Source of the DNA: Sipunculus nudus
Lineage: Eukaryota > Annelida > Sipuncula > Golfingiida > Sipunculidae
Direction: 5' to 3'
Assembly (NCBI GenBank): GCA_026874595.1
Contig: CM049314.1
Coordinates: 2,193,318-2,257,317, forward strand
DNA: 64,000 bases
Below, one piece after another: positions 1 to 11,700 of this stretch. The notes below the pieces were generated by a model. The model did not search any database. It worked only from the letters and a program-made list of their open reading frames with translations, and was not told where the DNA came from. Every line of letters starts with the position of its first letter. The first letter of the stretch is position 1. The position numbers and the translations under genes are program-made.

Positions 1-300
1 TCAATAGATTTCTTGACCCTGAAAACATAGGTAAAGACACCAAAATCATTCCCCTACCTCAAATACTTTTCGAGTAATGTATGATTTTATGGTACGGCGG
101 CCATATTGGCAGCCACATTGAATATCACCGAAACCAAATACGGTATTGTCTTGGAAATGGTTTCAACAGATTTCTTGACCCTGATAACATAGGCAAAGAC
201 ATCAAAATCAATCCCCTACCCGTTTTACCTCTGATCTACCAAAATTATCCCCCCAGCTGTCAAAATCAACATATTGGACATGTTTTTGAAAGTTTTATAG
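1..300. repeat. Partial tandem repeat, about 162-bp period, cut by the window start
   Basis: The first 60 bases recur from about position 163 with few changes (shared words include ATTTCTTGACCCTGA and CATAGG), giving a period near 162 bp. About 1.8 units are visible. A 103-codon open frame across this region is low complexity and resembles no protein I recognise, so it is not called as a gene. Confidence 0.5.
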
Positions 301-667
301 ATAGCAGTTTTCATGCACCTTTTATGGTTTGCTTACTCAGGCGGAGCTTTTGTAACCACGACTCGTACGAACACTTGGTCACATTAAACTGATTATCCAT
401 ACTGCGAGCGCTCTGTGTATAACCATTCTAAACTGGGGCACGTAGCCAAAGGTTGAAACGGTTGTTTAACACACTATGAAATAACAAACACGCAATATGC
501 TATGACGTTGTTGTTTTTCGATTACGGGTATAGGCTTTTTATGAACTGCTTGGAATCATAAGAGTGTATTAACTTCATCACACGTTAAATAGACTGGAAG
601 TATTTCAACTTGTGTAGCGGTGAACATTTATGTTCGCTCAGTATCGGTTGAAATAATAGCAACAGGA
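301..667 (+). promoter_or_regulatory. 5' flank of MCT copy A, conserved with copy C
   Basis: The sequence just upstream of the copy A start codon is clearly similar to 47020-47248 upstream of copy C (shared stretches around the CACACTATGA and CTCAGTATCGGTT words). Copy A carries about 120 extra bases (roughly 530-650) between TTTTTCG and CTCAGTATCGG that copy C lacks. The region should include the 5' UTR and promoter, but I see no decisive core promoter element. Confidence 0.35.
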
Positions 668-738
668 ATGGACGAACCTGTATCTTTACCGACACCTTTA
701 CCCAATCCGGAACCGGACAGGAAGTCGTCAGGACCTCA
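668..738 (+). CDS. MCT copy A exon 1 (start codon exon)
   Basis: ATG at 668 opens a 71-nt exon encoding a short proline-rich, acidic cytosolic N terminus beginning MDEPVSLPTP. It ends in CA before the donor GTAAGT at 739, leaving phase 2, which joins in frame to exon 2. The start is supported by copy C, which has the same 71-nt exon with the same ATG and donor. No in-frame alternative ATG lies closer. Confidence 0.8.
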
Positions 739-3700
739 GTAAGTAATTGTTGACACATGGTACCACATCCACTTACCCTGCCATGATTCTGATATATATA
801 TATATATATATATATTTATATGTATGTATATATGTATATATATAGATATTTGAATGTGAGCTGAAATTTCTTGATTTTGATTAATCGTAAATTAATTATA
901 TAACACCGTGGGAAATTTGAGTATAATTAAAAAATTGTGACTTTCATTTAGCTGTCACAATGCCAATACCTTTGAAATAATGTTTGTGTCATACATGTGA
1001 GTGTTTATATATGTATATAAATAAAAAAGTTAAAAGTTAAAGTTGTAGGTTTTAAGTCCCCTTCCCAATAACTGGCTCAGAAGACTTTACAATTAACTTC
1101 CCTGTGGTAGCTCCCTGGGGACGCAACAGAGCCCACACAAGGTTTTGAGGTCGCTAGGGTACCCATTTGTTATGCTGGGTAGACATTAGCACACTTGTGG
1201 CTGAGACCTTGCTTAAGGATCTTAGCGAAGAATGAGAGGCTACGGGATTCGAACCCATGACCGCTTGATCACATGTCCGGTAACTTTGCCATTACACCTA
1301 ACCACGCTCCACGTCGTAAATATAAATATAATTATATTATTTCTAATACAAAGAGAGAAGGGGTTAATTGTTCTTTGTCAACGGAGTTTGATGATATTAT
1401 CAGGATTGCTCGGCAATGATACAAGGAACAATTGATTAAATTTTTGGGACCGATCCATGCGCAAAAAAAGCCCGGAATGATCTCTGTTTTTTTTTTTTTT
1501 TTTTGGGGGGGGGGTCTATTGCATATTTGTTCACACTGGTACATTTGTCACATGTATGACACCCCCACGGGAGATGGGGCCAAAAGCCCGACTTCGGCAA
1601 GTATCGAGGACTAGTTTCTTTAGTAGTAGCGCGTAGGATTCCTTATATACGGAATGTGGAATGTGTGTTGAGAGGTTTCATATGAACCAGCACGGTGGCA
1701 TAAATTTTTCTCTGTGTCGCCCCTTGATAACATCCGGAAACTAAAAAATCCGCTACATGTAGCGATGATTTTTGCCGAATATATAAGCATTCCGCATGCC
1801 AGGTCCGCGCATGAGGAATCTCACCTTTATTTCTCAATACGCTTTCCGCATCCCGCATTCCGTACCTATTAAGCAAATCTAAGCTTAAATCTGCAAATAT
1901 ATTCGACCTTTCATGTTTATTACCTTCACTAAGCGGCAGGGGTTATGTTTTTGTTGGTGTCGGTTTGTTTGTTTGTCTGTTAGCAACATTAGTCGAAAAG
2001 TTATTGACGAATTTGATGAAATCTTCTGGTTAGCTCGTCAATGATCGAAGGAAAATTGATTAACTTTTATACGGAAACATTCATGATCCAAGAATATTTT
2101 AAAGGAAAAATTTTGCTTTCCTGACAGTTCCATTTGAGGCTAATGAGCTGACATGGCGGAGGTCTGCGCTCTCTGAGTGCTTTTCTAGTTCATAATACAA
2201 CGGTACTAAGAGTTTCCTTGGGGCTATCTTGTCTCAGTCCCTTCGAAAACTTATAAAGATATCATAGGAAATAAACCAAACTTTGTATTGTTCATATGCA
2301 CCATTTCAACTACTAAAGCACAGGTTTTTAGAAATGCAAGTTGAAAAAAGGAAAGGGCCTTACTTTGGGTCCACATTTTTGGTTCTATTGTCGCGGGTCT
2401 TCTAAAATATCGTTTGCTTTCTTTAACAATCGTGTAATAGATATGAAGTCAACAATGGGTAAAGAAACCCCAATAATCCTCTCAGCTGTTCTTATAACCC
2501 TTGAAAGACGGTTCCTTTCCTCGACAGTGATACTACCTCCCCATATAGTGACTCACGTCAAGGGTACCCTTAGTTACCGCCCGATAAAACTTTAATATAA
2601 ACGTTGGTTGAGCCCGAAATCTTTTAGCTTCCTTAGAAAGAATAAACGTTGTTGTGTCTTCTATGCGCAGTAATACTAGTAAAACAATATTGAAAGGGGA
2701 AAGGTTGATATGTGACACAGATCTTGTATGTTCCCCGCCTTTTGAGGAAATAGTTGTCAAAAAATGGTAAATACCTGTATACAATTTGAGATGGGACAAT
2801 GTGACCAACTAAGATTACCTCTGTGAACCTGAAAACTACATCAAGGTCATCCATATTCGAACTTGATCTGGCCCTGGTTACTGTGTCTCAAATTTGTTTC
2901 GAGTTATTGCGTTAACATCATTTTAGCATTAATGCCACTTTGACCTTGAACAATGCGTCAAAGTCATACATATTTCATACTTGAGCTAGCCATTCACGAG
3001 GTTCATCAATGTTACAAGTGTTGTGACTGTGCATCAAATTATTGCCTTCACATCATTTTAACATTATCGTTGCTGTGACCTTGAAAAGTGCATTAAGGTC
3101 ATCGATGCCTGAACGTGACCTTAGCCTTTGATGAGGTTCATGAATGCTGCAAGTTTGATGTACCTTAATTTTCCCCTGAACTATTGCGTTAACATATCTG
3201 TGACGGACAGACGGACGGACGGACGCTCACCATTTCTATGTCCCCCACCGACGACGGCGATGGACAATAAACACTGTCTCCAAACGTTTTCCATAAATTT
3301 TATTTACATTTTATGGTTTGATGAACAGTTATTAACTTTAGCTTACATTTACTATTAATTAGAGTTTGTCCAGTTCTTGCACTGCTTTCAACGGAACATA
3401 ATAGCCGCGTTACATACCTGTCAGACCCAAGGGAGCGGAGGATCACGGGCCTTGACTTATAGTAACATATGCTTTCTGCCTTGATACACAAGCGTTTATT
3501 TATATATAAATATATAAAGTAAAATAACATTAATTTTTTAAGGGTTTCAGGCAACATTTTGCGGCCTTGACCCCCCCCCCCCTTTTCAGGACCTTTGGAC
3601 TTTTTTTTAGGTTTTTCGTTAGTCCTCCTGCATTGGACTCCCTTTTCCTAAATCCTGCATCCGCTCTGCATATTGCTCTGATAATGTCAGCTCGGATATT

Positions 3701-6700
3701 TATAAAAGAACAGTGGTCGGCGCATTTGAATGAGAAGAGTTACGTTCAACAACCAAGTTCGCGGCCCATTAGTATAGCTGTACATATTTCGATATATCAG
3801 TGCACTCAGGTCAGGTGAGCTTCATCAAACCCCCGGCTCATGTGTGAATAGTGCAACAAAATTGTCAACACAGGTCAGCACAGATATTGTAACTCAAGAC
3901 TGGTATGTCGATCGGGGATGTTATTGATTCAGTATAGTCTCTCTATAGACAATTCATGTTTTCACAAAAACTGAAACAAATTTTGATCATTTTCAAACTT
4001 TCCATGTTTACGACGCCTTTTTAAACTGAAGGCGTAACTTCAGCTATAAAAGTAACCTTGATCTTGAATTATTCAGTGGTTGGTGAAAACAAAACAAAAC
4101 ATTAGGTTTCCCAAAAATATGTGGAAAAATTGATCTTAAAATCCGGTAAGACCCGAGACCTTTGACTGTATTGTCTTATGCAGACGGCGCGCCCTGAATT
4201 TCCCATCACTGCCACCTGAAAAAGGGGTGAGCATACAATGAGAATAAAACTAGTAAAATTGATGAATCATATATAATCAGAACTATATGTTCCGCCGTCA
4301 GATAATTAATGTGGCATTCCGTTAATTTTTCACCAGAATCATAATCTGTAGGTACTCGTCGTATTAACCCTCAATGTAAGGATACAGGACAAAGGTTTAG
4401 TAAGGTATTGTTGCATCATTTAGGACCATATATAACCTATAGACACCCTGGCTATGTATTTGAATGCTAATTCCTTCTTTTACGACAGACTTATGCGGAG
4501 AGAGGGATGGGGGTTAGGGTATGCAGCGCCCCCTGACGGTGGTTACGGCTGGGTCGTGGTCGCTGCTTCGTTCTTTCTTCAGTTCGTCGCATTAGGGACA
4601 ACTTTATCTGCTGGTGTTCTCTTCATTGAATTACTGGATGTCTTCCAAGAGGGAAAAGGGATAACCGCTTTAACTGGTTCTATCACAACAGGACTATTGT
4701 TTGGAACAGGTTTCTGTTACATTTCTAATACGTCCATGGTGACTTTTGATTCTGTGATTTTTTGTCCTAGTTATCAAAATTAAAAAAGTGAAATAATTAA
4801 TGATAAATGTAACCTTTATATTTACAAACAAAGAAACTACTGACAAAATATTGTATTATCCCATAAAATAATATTAAACATTTAAAATGTGTTATATACG
4901 CTAATTAGTAGCATTTTTTTGTTGTGGTCATATGACTTAGTGAAATTTAAAACAATAATTTTCACCTTAAAAAAACAAGTTGTGACAAATTATAAAACAT
5001 TTTACCATGATAGTTTTATATAATAATTTTGTAATATTTATTTTTTACAGGGCCTTTCTCGACTGTGCTGACATACAGGTTTGGATTCCGTGTGACTGTG
5101 TCCTGTGGCGCCCTCTTAGCGACTGCTGGGTGTATAATCAGTGCCTTCGCGACAAGTATCTATATACTTGTGATAAGTAACGGCATCATCCTAGGTAAGT
5201 AGCTAATTATACGTTTATTGGCGCTGCGTTTTCATCACAAACCCAAATTCAAACTGTGGCAGAGGGTAATGTCAATAGACCGTTACTGTGAACCGGAAGT
5301 AATTGGAATTGATGACTATTTGTTAACTATATCATTATTCAATTGCTACACAAAGGTAGATATGGTGGATCTAACAGTTCTCTGCCCCAACAGCAAATAC
5401 ACATTACTGTCTGTTTTAGGTTCATTTAGTGTCGTAAAGCTAGTATATTTATTAGCCATGACCATTATTATTTTGTTTTCAGGTAGTTATGGCTAGGGGC
5501 TTAACCTATATTCCCCCTCTTTTTTTTTGTATATTTTCTGCAAAGTAACAACAGTGGTTTGACTTTTTAAACGTCTGAAACTTTACAGGGCATAAATCGA
5601 AATTGTTGGATATGCTCTTATAAACGTATGTTAGCGATTACCTGTAATTCGTTTTTTTTTTTAAAGCGATCAGTCTTTGTCCGTCGTCCGTCTGGCAGGC
5701 CGGCCATCCGGCCGTCTGTCCATTAACGAGGCACATGAAAAAGAAAGAAGTTCTATGAAAAATCTCCTTAGAAACCTTAAATTATGTCTCTGTTACTCAT
5801 ATCCTCTGAGCTATGGGGCCAAGAAGTAACCTCACCCCCCCCCTCCCCCGAATAATGAAAAAATTGATACAAAAGCTCCAGTATCTGAATAATCTGAATT
5901 CTAATTCATTGATCACAATGAATGTTTGCATGCTTAGTGACCATGTGCTGTTTCATTAGTTCCTACAGACTGGTGGCACCACCTGTATTTTTCCCCAGTT
6001 TTTACGATTTTTTTTCTCTATTTTTTGAGGCCTTCAAAGAAGATGTCGTCTGTTAACAGGGCACACATCGTAACCGCTGGAATTAGAATCTTCAAGGGAG
6101 GATTATCAAAAAATCTCCTAGGAAACGAGAAATAATGTCTCTGTTACCCATATCCTCCGAGCTATTGTTCTCGTAAGTACCCTCCAGAATAATTTAATAT
6201 TAGATACTTAGGCTCCAGTATCTGAACAATTAATGCATTGATCACCATGATTCTTTGCATTCATATTGATCATGGATCTTTACATCAGTTTCTGCAGACT
6301 ACTAGCGCCACCTGTATTTTTTCGATGTGAACGCATTTTTCTCTATTTTTTAGACCTTTAAAGATGCGGTCATCAGTTAACAGAGCACAACTCGTAACCA
6401 CTGAACCTAGAATCTTCTAACTTGAACTGCAGGGAGGTCCATGAAAAGGCTCCTAATTAACTATAGATTAGGTCTCTGTTACCCATACCTTATTGGGCTT
6501 GGAATAATTCCCCAGAATAATGGAAAATAGGATACAAAAGCTTAATTATCTGAACAACTAATGCGTTAATCACTATGATTCATTGCATGCATATGGACCA
6601 AGGAGTGTTTCATTGGTTTCTGCAGACTGGTGGCACCATCTAGATTTTGTAATTTTTTTACGATCTTTTTCTTTATTTTAAGACCTATAAAAAATAGGGT

Positions 6701-8328
6701 CGTCTGTTTACAGGTAACCGCTGGACCTGGAATCTTCATACTTGATGCCAAGGGAGGTTCATGAAAATTCTCCTTGGAAACCTGAAGTTCCCCCGGATTA
6801 ATGAAAAAATTGATACAAAACTCCAGTATCTGATTAACTTATGCATTGAACACAATGAATATTTGCATGCTTATTGATCATGGAGTTTTTATCAGTTCTC
6901 TGCAGACTGGTGGCGCCACCTTGACTATTTGATTTTTATGCATTTTTTTCTCTATTTTTGACAACTATAAAGATGCGGTCTTATGTTAACAGGTAACCGC
7001 TGGAGACTGTCGGCGCCACCTGGATTTTTTTTTAATTTGTTACAAATTTTTGTCTCTTTTTTGGGGAACGTCTAAGAAGCTGTGTTCTGTTAACAGGGCA
7101 CAAATCGTACCCGCCGGATCATGAATCTTTTTACTTGACATGCAGTGAGGTCCATGAGAAAGCTCATTGGAAACCTGTAATTAGGTCTCTGTTATCCAGA
7201 TCCTCCTAGCTATGGAGCTCGTAAGTACCCTCCAGAATAATTAGGGGCCCGCTTGACAAGCGGTGCCCTATAGTGATCAACATGTCAGTCCGTCCTTCCG
7301 TCCTTCCGTCCATCCGTCCTTCCGTCTTTCCGTCAGTGACACTTTCTTTCGCGTGCGATAACTCAACAACAACCTAATGCAGCTTTCACAGGGATGATTA
7401 GTACCTACGAGGGCTCCAGACCACTTGAATTACAGACATGTCGGAATTCCAATATGGCTGCCACAGCCCGATCGTTGATTTTCTTTCACGCGCGATAGCT
7501 TAACAACAACCTATTGCAGCTTTCCCAAATTCACAGGGATGATTGGTACCTATAAGGGCTCCAGACCTATTGAATAATAGACCTGTCGGAATTCCAATAT
7601 GGCTGCCACAGCCCGATCACTGATTTTCTTTCGTGCGCGATAACTCAACAACAACCTACTGCAACTTTCCCAATTTCACAGGGATCATTGGTGACTATGA
7701 GGGCTCCAGACCAATTGAATTACAGACTAGCTCAAAATCAAATATGGCCAACAGACTACATTCAGTGATTTTCTATTGCACACATTATTTCAGACATATC
7801 CTCTTTAATAACATTTGATCCAGTTGGATTTGGATAAAAACCTGTTTTTGTTTGTAATATTTTTCAAATTTAACTTAATTTTTCACCCACGTGTGAACTT
7901 GTCCAGCACCACCAGAAATGCGGGGCCCTCTGAGGACAATTGTCCGACCACATCTAGTTAAATATTAGATTATTGAGCTCTAGTATCTGAACAACTTATG
8001 CATTGGTCACCGCGATTCTTTGCATACATATTGGTCATGCAGTTGCTTCATCAGTTCCTGCAGGCTGGTGGGGCCTGTATTTTTTCCCAATTTTAACGAA
8101 TTTATAACTCTATTTTTGAGTCCTAAAAAGAAGCAGTCATCCTTAAACAGGCCACAAATCATAACCGTGGGACCTAGAAGCTTATAACTTGACATCCTAG
8201 GAGTTCCATCAAAATTAATCTAGTATTACACTATTGCCATATTGCCAATACCATCTAGTCAATCAGTTGAGCCTCATGACCAGTGGGTCACTTGTTGATA
8301 CAGTACACGTAAAGCATATGGATAATTG

Positions 8329-8380
<52 letters not shown>

Positions 8381-8678
8381 TGTGTAAGGAATCAAACGTT
8401 TGTAAGCATCGTGTTGACTAATAAGTTTCGTACCGTTGTACGGCACTCTTCAGAACGGTTGTTCACTGGAGCGTGTTTGTGGTTATTACAACGTGGATTT
8501 GTACAACGTGCCTAATCTGGATTACTCTTTGTGTTGAGTTTACGTAAGAGGCATTTGTTAGCGTGTCCACAACTTGTTACAAGTTCATTGCGTTGGTTGA
8601 GCGTGGCCAGACTGTTACTCTCTGGTTATACCATAGAGCACTTTGCCATCAGTGCATTGCAAACAGCCTAGAAAGAAC

Positions 8679-8747
<69 letters not shown>

Positions 8748-11700
8748 ACGGGGTCGGAAATAAGCGTTCGGGAGATGTTGGTCTCTCTCTCTCTCTCTCT
8801 CTCTCGACCAAGAAAAAAAAAAGACGTCCAGTGGTGGTGTATACGTTTACTACAAGATAGACAAAATAGAGATATGGCGTGCTGCCACAACCAACAGTAT
8901 GAGCGGAATCTGCTTTATAACACATGTTAACATACATAAAGACATACGGAGATATACGATAAGAAAACACTCGCATGCATGTATTTCATGCATGAGAGTA
9001 AAAATGAAGACGGGTTCAGAGAGAGTAAAAATTACGTTTCAGCTCGAGAGCAAAACGGAAACCATGATTAAGCTCGAGTGAAAACTTCGTCAATATTACA
9101 AGGTAAGTTAAAGCATATATTCAGAGACTATTTAGAGACGAGAGTTATAAAGGTGGTAATAAAACAAGAAACCTTTAACAATATGAAAAGTGGTAACTCA
9201 CCTACAAGATAGACAAAATAGAGATATGGCGTGCTGCCACAACCAACAGTATGAGCGGAATGCCGTCTCCACGGCAAGAATTCCCGCTATTACCTGCTCT
9301 TTTGTTATGTAAAACGACCAAATCTTAAGGGGGAACTATGGTCTGGATTGAGCAAAAAAAATATAAAGCAACTCCCTGAGGGAGAACACAGGAAAGAACC
9401 AGACGAGTTTAAGATAGACCCGTTATATACACCCCCCTCTTAAGAAAATGGCGACCCGACATCTAAAACGAAACAAGATGGCTATGATACGATAGAATAA
9501 AGCAACCAATCATTATATATCAACACGTGCACACAGCGAAGTATGTCTTTACCTAACTTAATCTATGACATAATCGCCGAAGATAGGCAGGTAACCGTTT
9601 CTGACGTGTTGACCTTCTTAATGGTCTAGGAGGCGATTCTATATTCACGGAAAGGGAAGGAGCATTATCAGGTGGAGGTATATATACAGGAGACTGGACC
9701 CAAGGGCCCTCGTTATCACACACCATGGAGGTAACAGACTCGTCATCCGAAATAACAGATTCAGCTGCAGATAGTACAGGTACATCATCTTGAATGTTAG
9801 TAAAAGTTGGTTCTGAAATAGAAAGATGATCATCAATGGTATCATCATTAGACATGGAATGCTCAGAATCAATCACCATGATAATAGCATCGGAATCATT
9901 TTCACTATCAGACGATAAATCACTGGAATTCTGAGAGTCCGGTACATTTCTCTGTACATTAACGGTTGGCGGATCAGGACTGTAATCAATTGGCAGGAGA
10001 AGATTACGATGTAGTGTACGACTGAGCGAGGGATTGTCAATAGGAGAGACAACATAAACGGGTATCCCTGCTTTTGGTTGCATTTTAATAACATAAACCT
10101 GTTCTCCCCACTTATTCGCCAATTTGTGTTTTCCTGTAAAGGCTACATTACGAACTAACACGCGATCACCGATGTCAAGTACAGCGCCATGCGACCGACG
10201 GTCGTATAATTTCTTATGACGGTGTTTTGAAGCGGCGGAAGTGCGTTGGGCAATATCGTATGCCGTCGATAACTGATTTTTCAAATCAGAAACGTAAGTT
10301 CGATATGCTTGTTGGTCAGTTGGACTGTCAGTTCCCAAAATTAAATCAATTGGGAGTTGAGGATGACGCCCAAACATTAAGAAAAACGGTGAATACCCGG
10401 TAGACTCGTTTTTGCTACAATTGTATGCATGAGTAAGTGGGCCAACGTGTTCTTTCCAGTTTCTCTTTTGTTCATCCTCCAGGGTACCCAACATACTTAA
10501 AAGTGTACGGTTAAAGCGTTCAACTGGGTTACCCTGGGCATGGTAAGGAGTCGTACGAGATTTCTTTATACCACAGAGGCGACAAAGTTCACGTATCAAT
10601 TGAGACTCGAACTGTCTACCTTGGTCACTATGGATTCTACTAGGAAATCCATAGTGGTTTACAAAGGTATTCAGGAGCATCTTAGCAGTTTGTTTAGCCT
10701 TAGTACTTCGACAGGGCATCGCCATCGCGTATCGAGTAAAATGGTCCGTCATTACGAGGACATTTTCTACCCCACCCCTAGAGGGCTCTATACTAAGAAA
10801 ATCAATACAAAGTAGCTCCATCGGTCCATTGGAGGATAGGGAAACTAAAGGAGCAGTATCGGGCGGTGATTTTCGCCGTATACATCGAGGACATTCCCTG
10901 ACATACTTTTCTATATCACGTGTCATCTTTGGCCAGAAAAACCTGTCTTGAGCAAGTTGTAATGTACGATTGCGACCAAGATGGCCGACGTCATCATGAA
11001 TACCTGACATGGCAGTTTGTCGACATTGTGAAGGAACTACTAGCTGGAATTGTTCTTTCCCATCACACAGGCGACGACGGTAGAGAATCCCGTCCTTCAG
11101 AATAAGTGAATCTAAATACCTGAAAAGATATATCTGATCTGGCATTAAAGTGGGTTTACTTATTCGGGTACCATCCTTTAGGTACAGAATGAAGGGTTTC
11201 AACAGGTCATCCTGCCGCTGTGCAGAGCGTATATCCTGCGGGTCCTGAAACAAAGATGTAGAAGGGATGTTCATACATAAGACAGTATCAGGCATACATG
11301 TTATGGTGGATATCAAACCTGGTGTCGCCACGTCGGGGTTACATATAGCCTTTACAACCTCAGGAGGTATATCTTGTCCTTCGCCTCTACCTTTATCTCG
11401 AATAGCTCTAGGAATTCGCGAGAGCGCGTCAGCATCGATGTTATGCTTTCCTAAGCGATATTGTATGCTAAACTCATAATTTGCAAGTTCGGCAATCCAT
11501 CGTTGTCCTGTGGCATCAAGCTTTGCTGTGGAGAGAACATAAGTAAGGGGATTATTATCTGTAAAAACAGTGAAACGGGAGCCGTAAAGATAGTCTTTGA
11601 ATTTATCTGTAATGCTCCACTTTAATGCTAGGAATTCCAACTTGTGCGCTGGATATCTAGACTCCGCTGGTGTTAAGCTGCGGCTTGCAAAAGCAATAGG

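Noticed and set aside
81-392. 103-codon plus-strand frame at the window start
   Set aside because: It spans a tandem repeat and part of the MCT 5' flank, and its composition suggests repeat translation rather than a protein.
5218-5496. 92-codon plus-strand frame in intron 3
   Set aside because: It is intron sequence; the counterparts in copies B and C are interrupted and no domain is recognisable.
8643-8976. Several frames of repeating Ile-Tyr residues
   Set aside because: They are translations of the (AT)n and CT microsatellites next to the LTR.
9432-9552. Envelope gene in the Ty3/Gypsy element
   Set aside because: Only about 120 bases lie between the pol stop and the 3' LTR, too short for an env; none is present elsewhere in the element.
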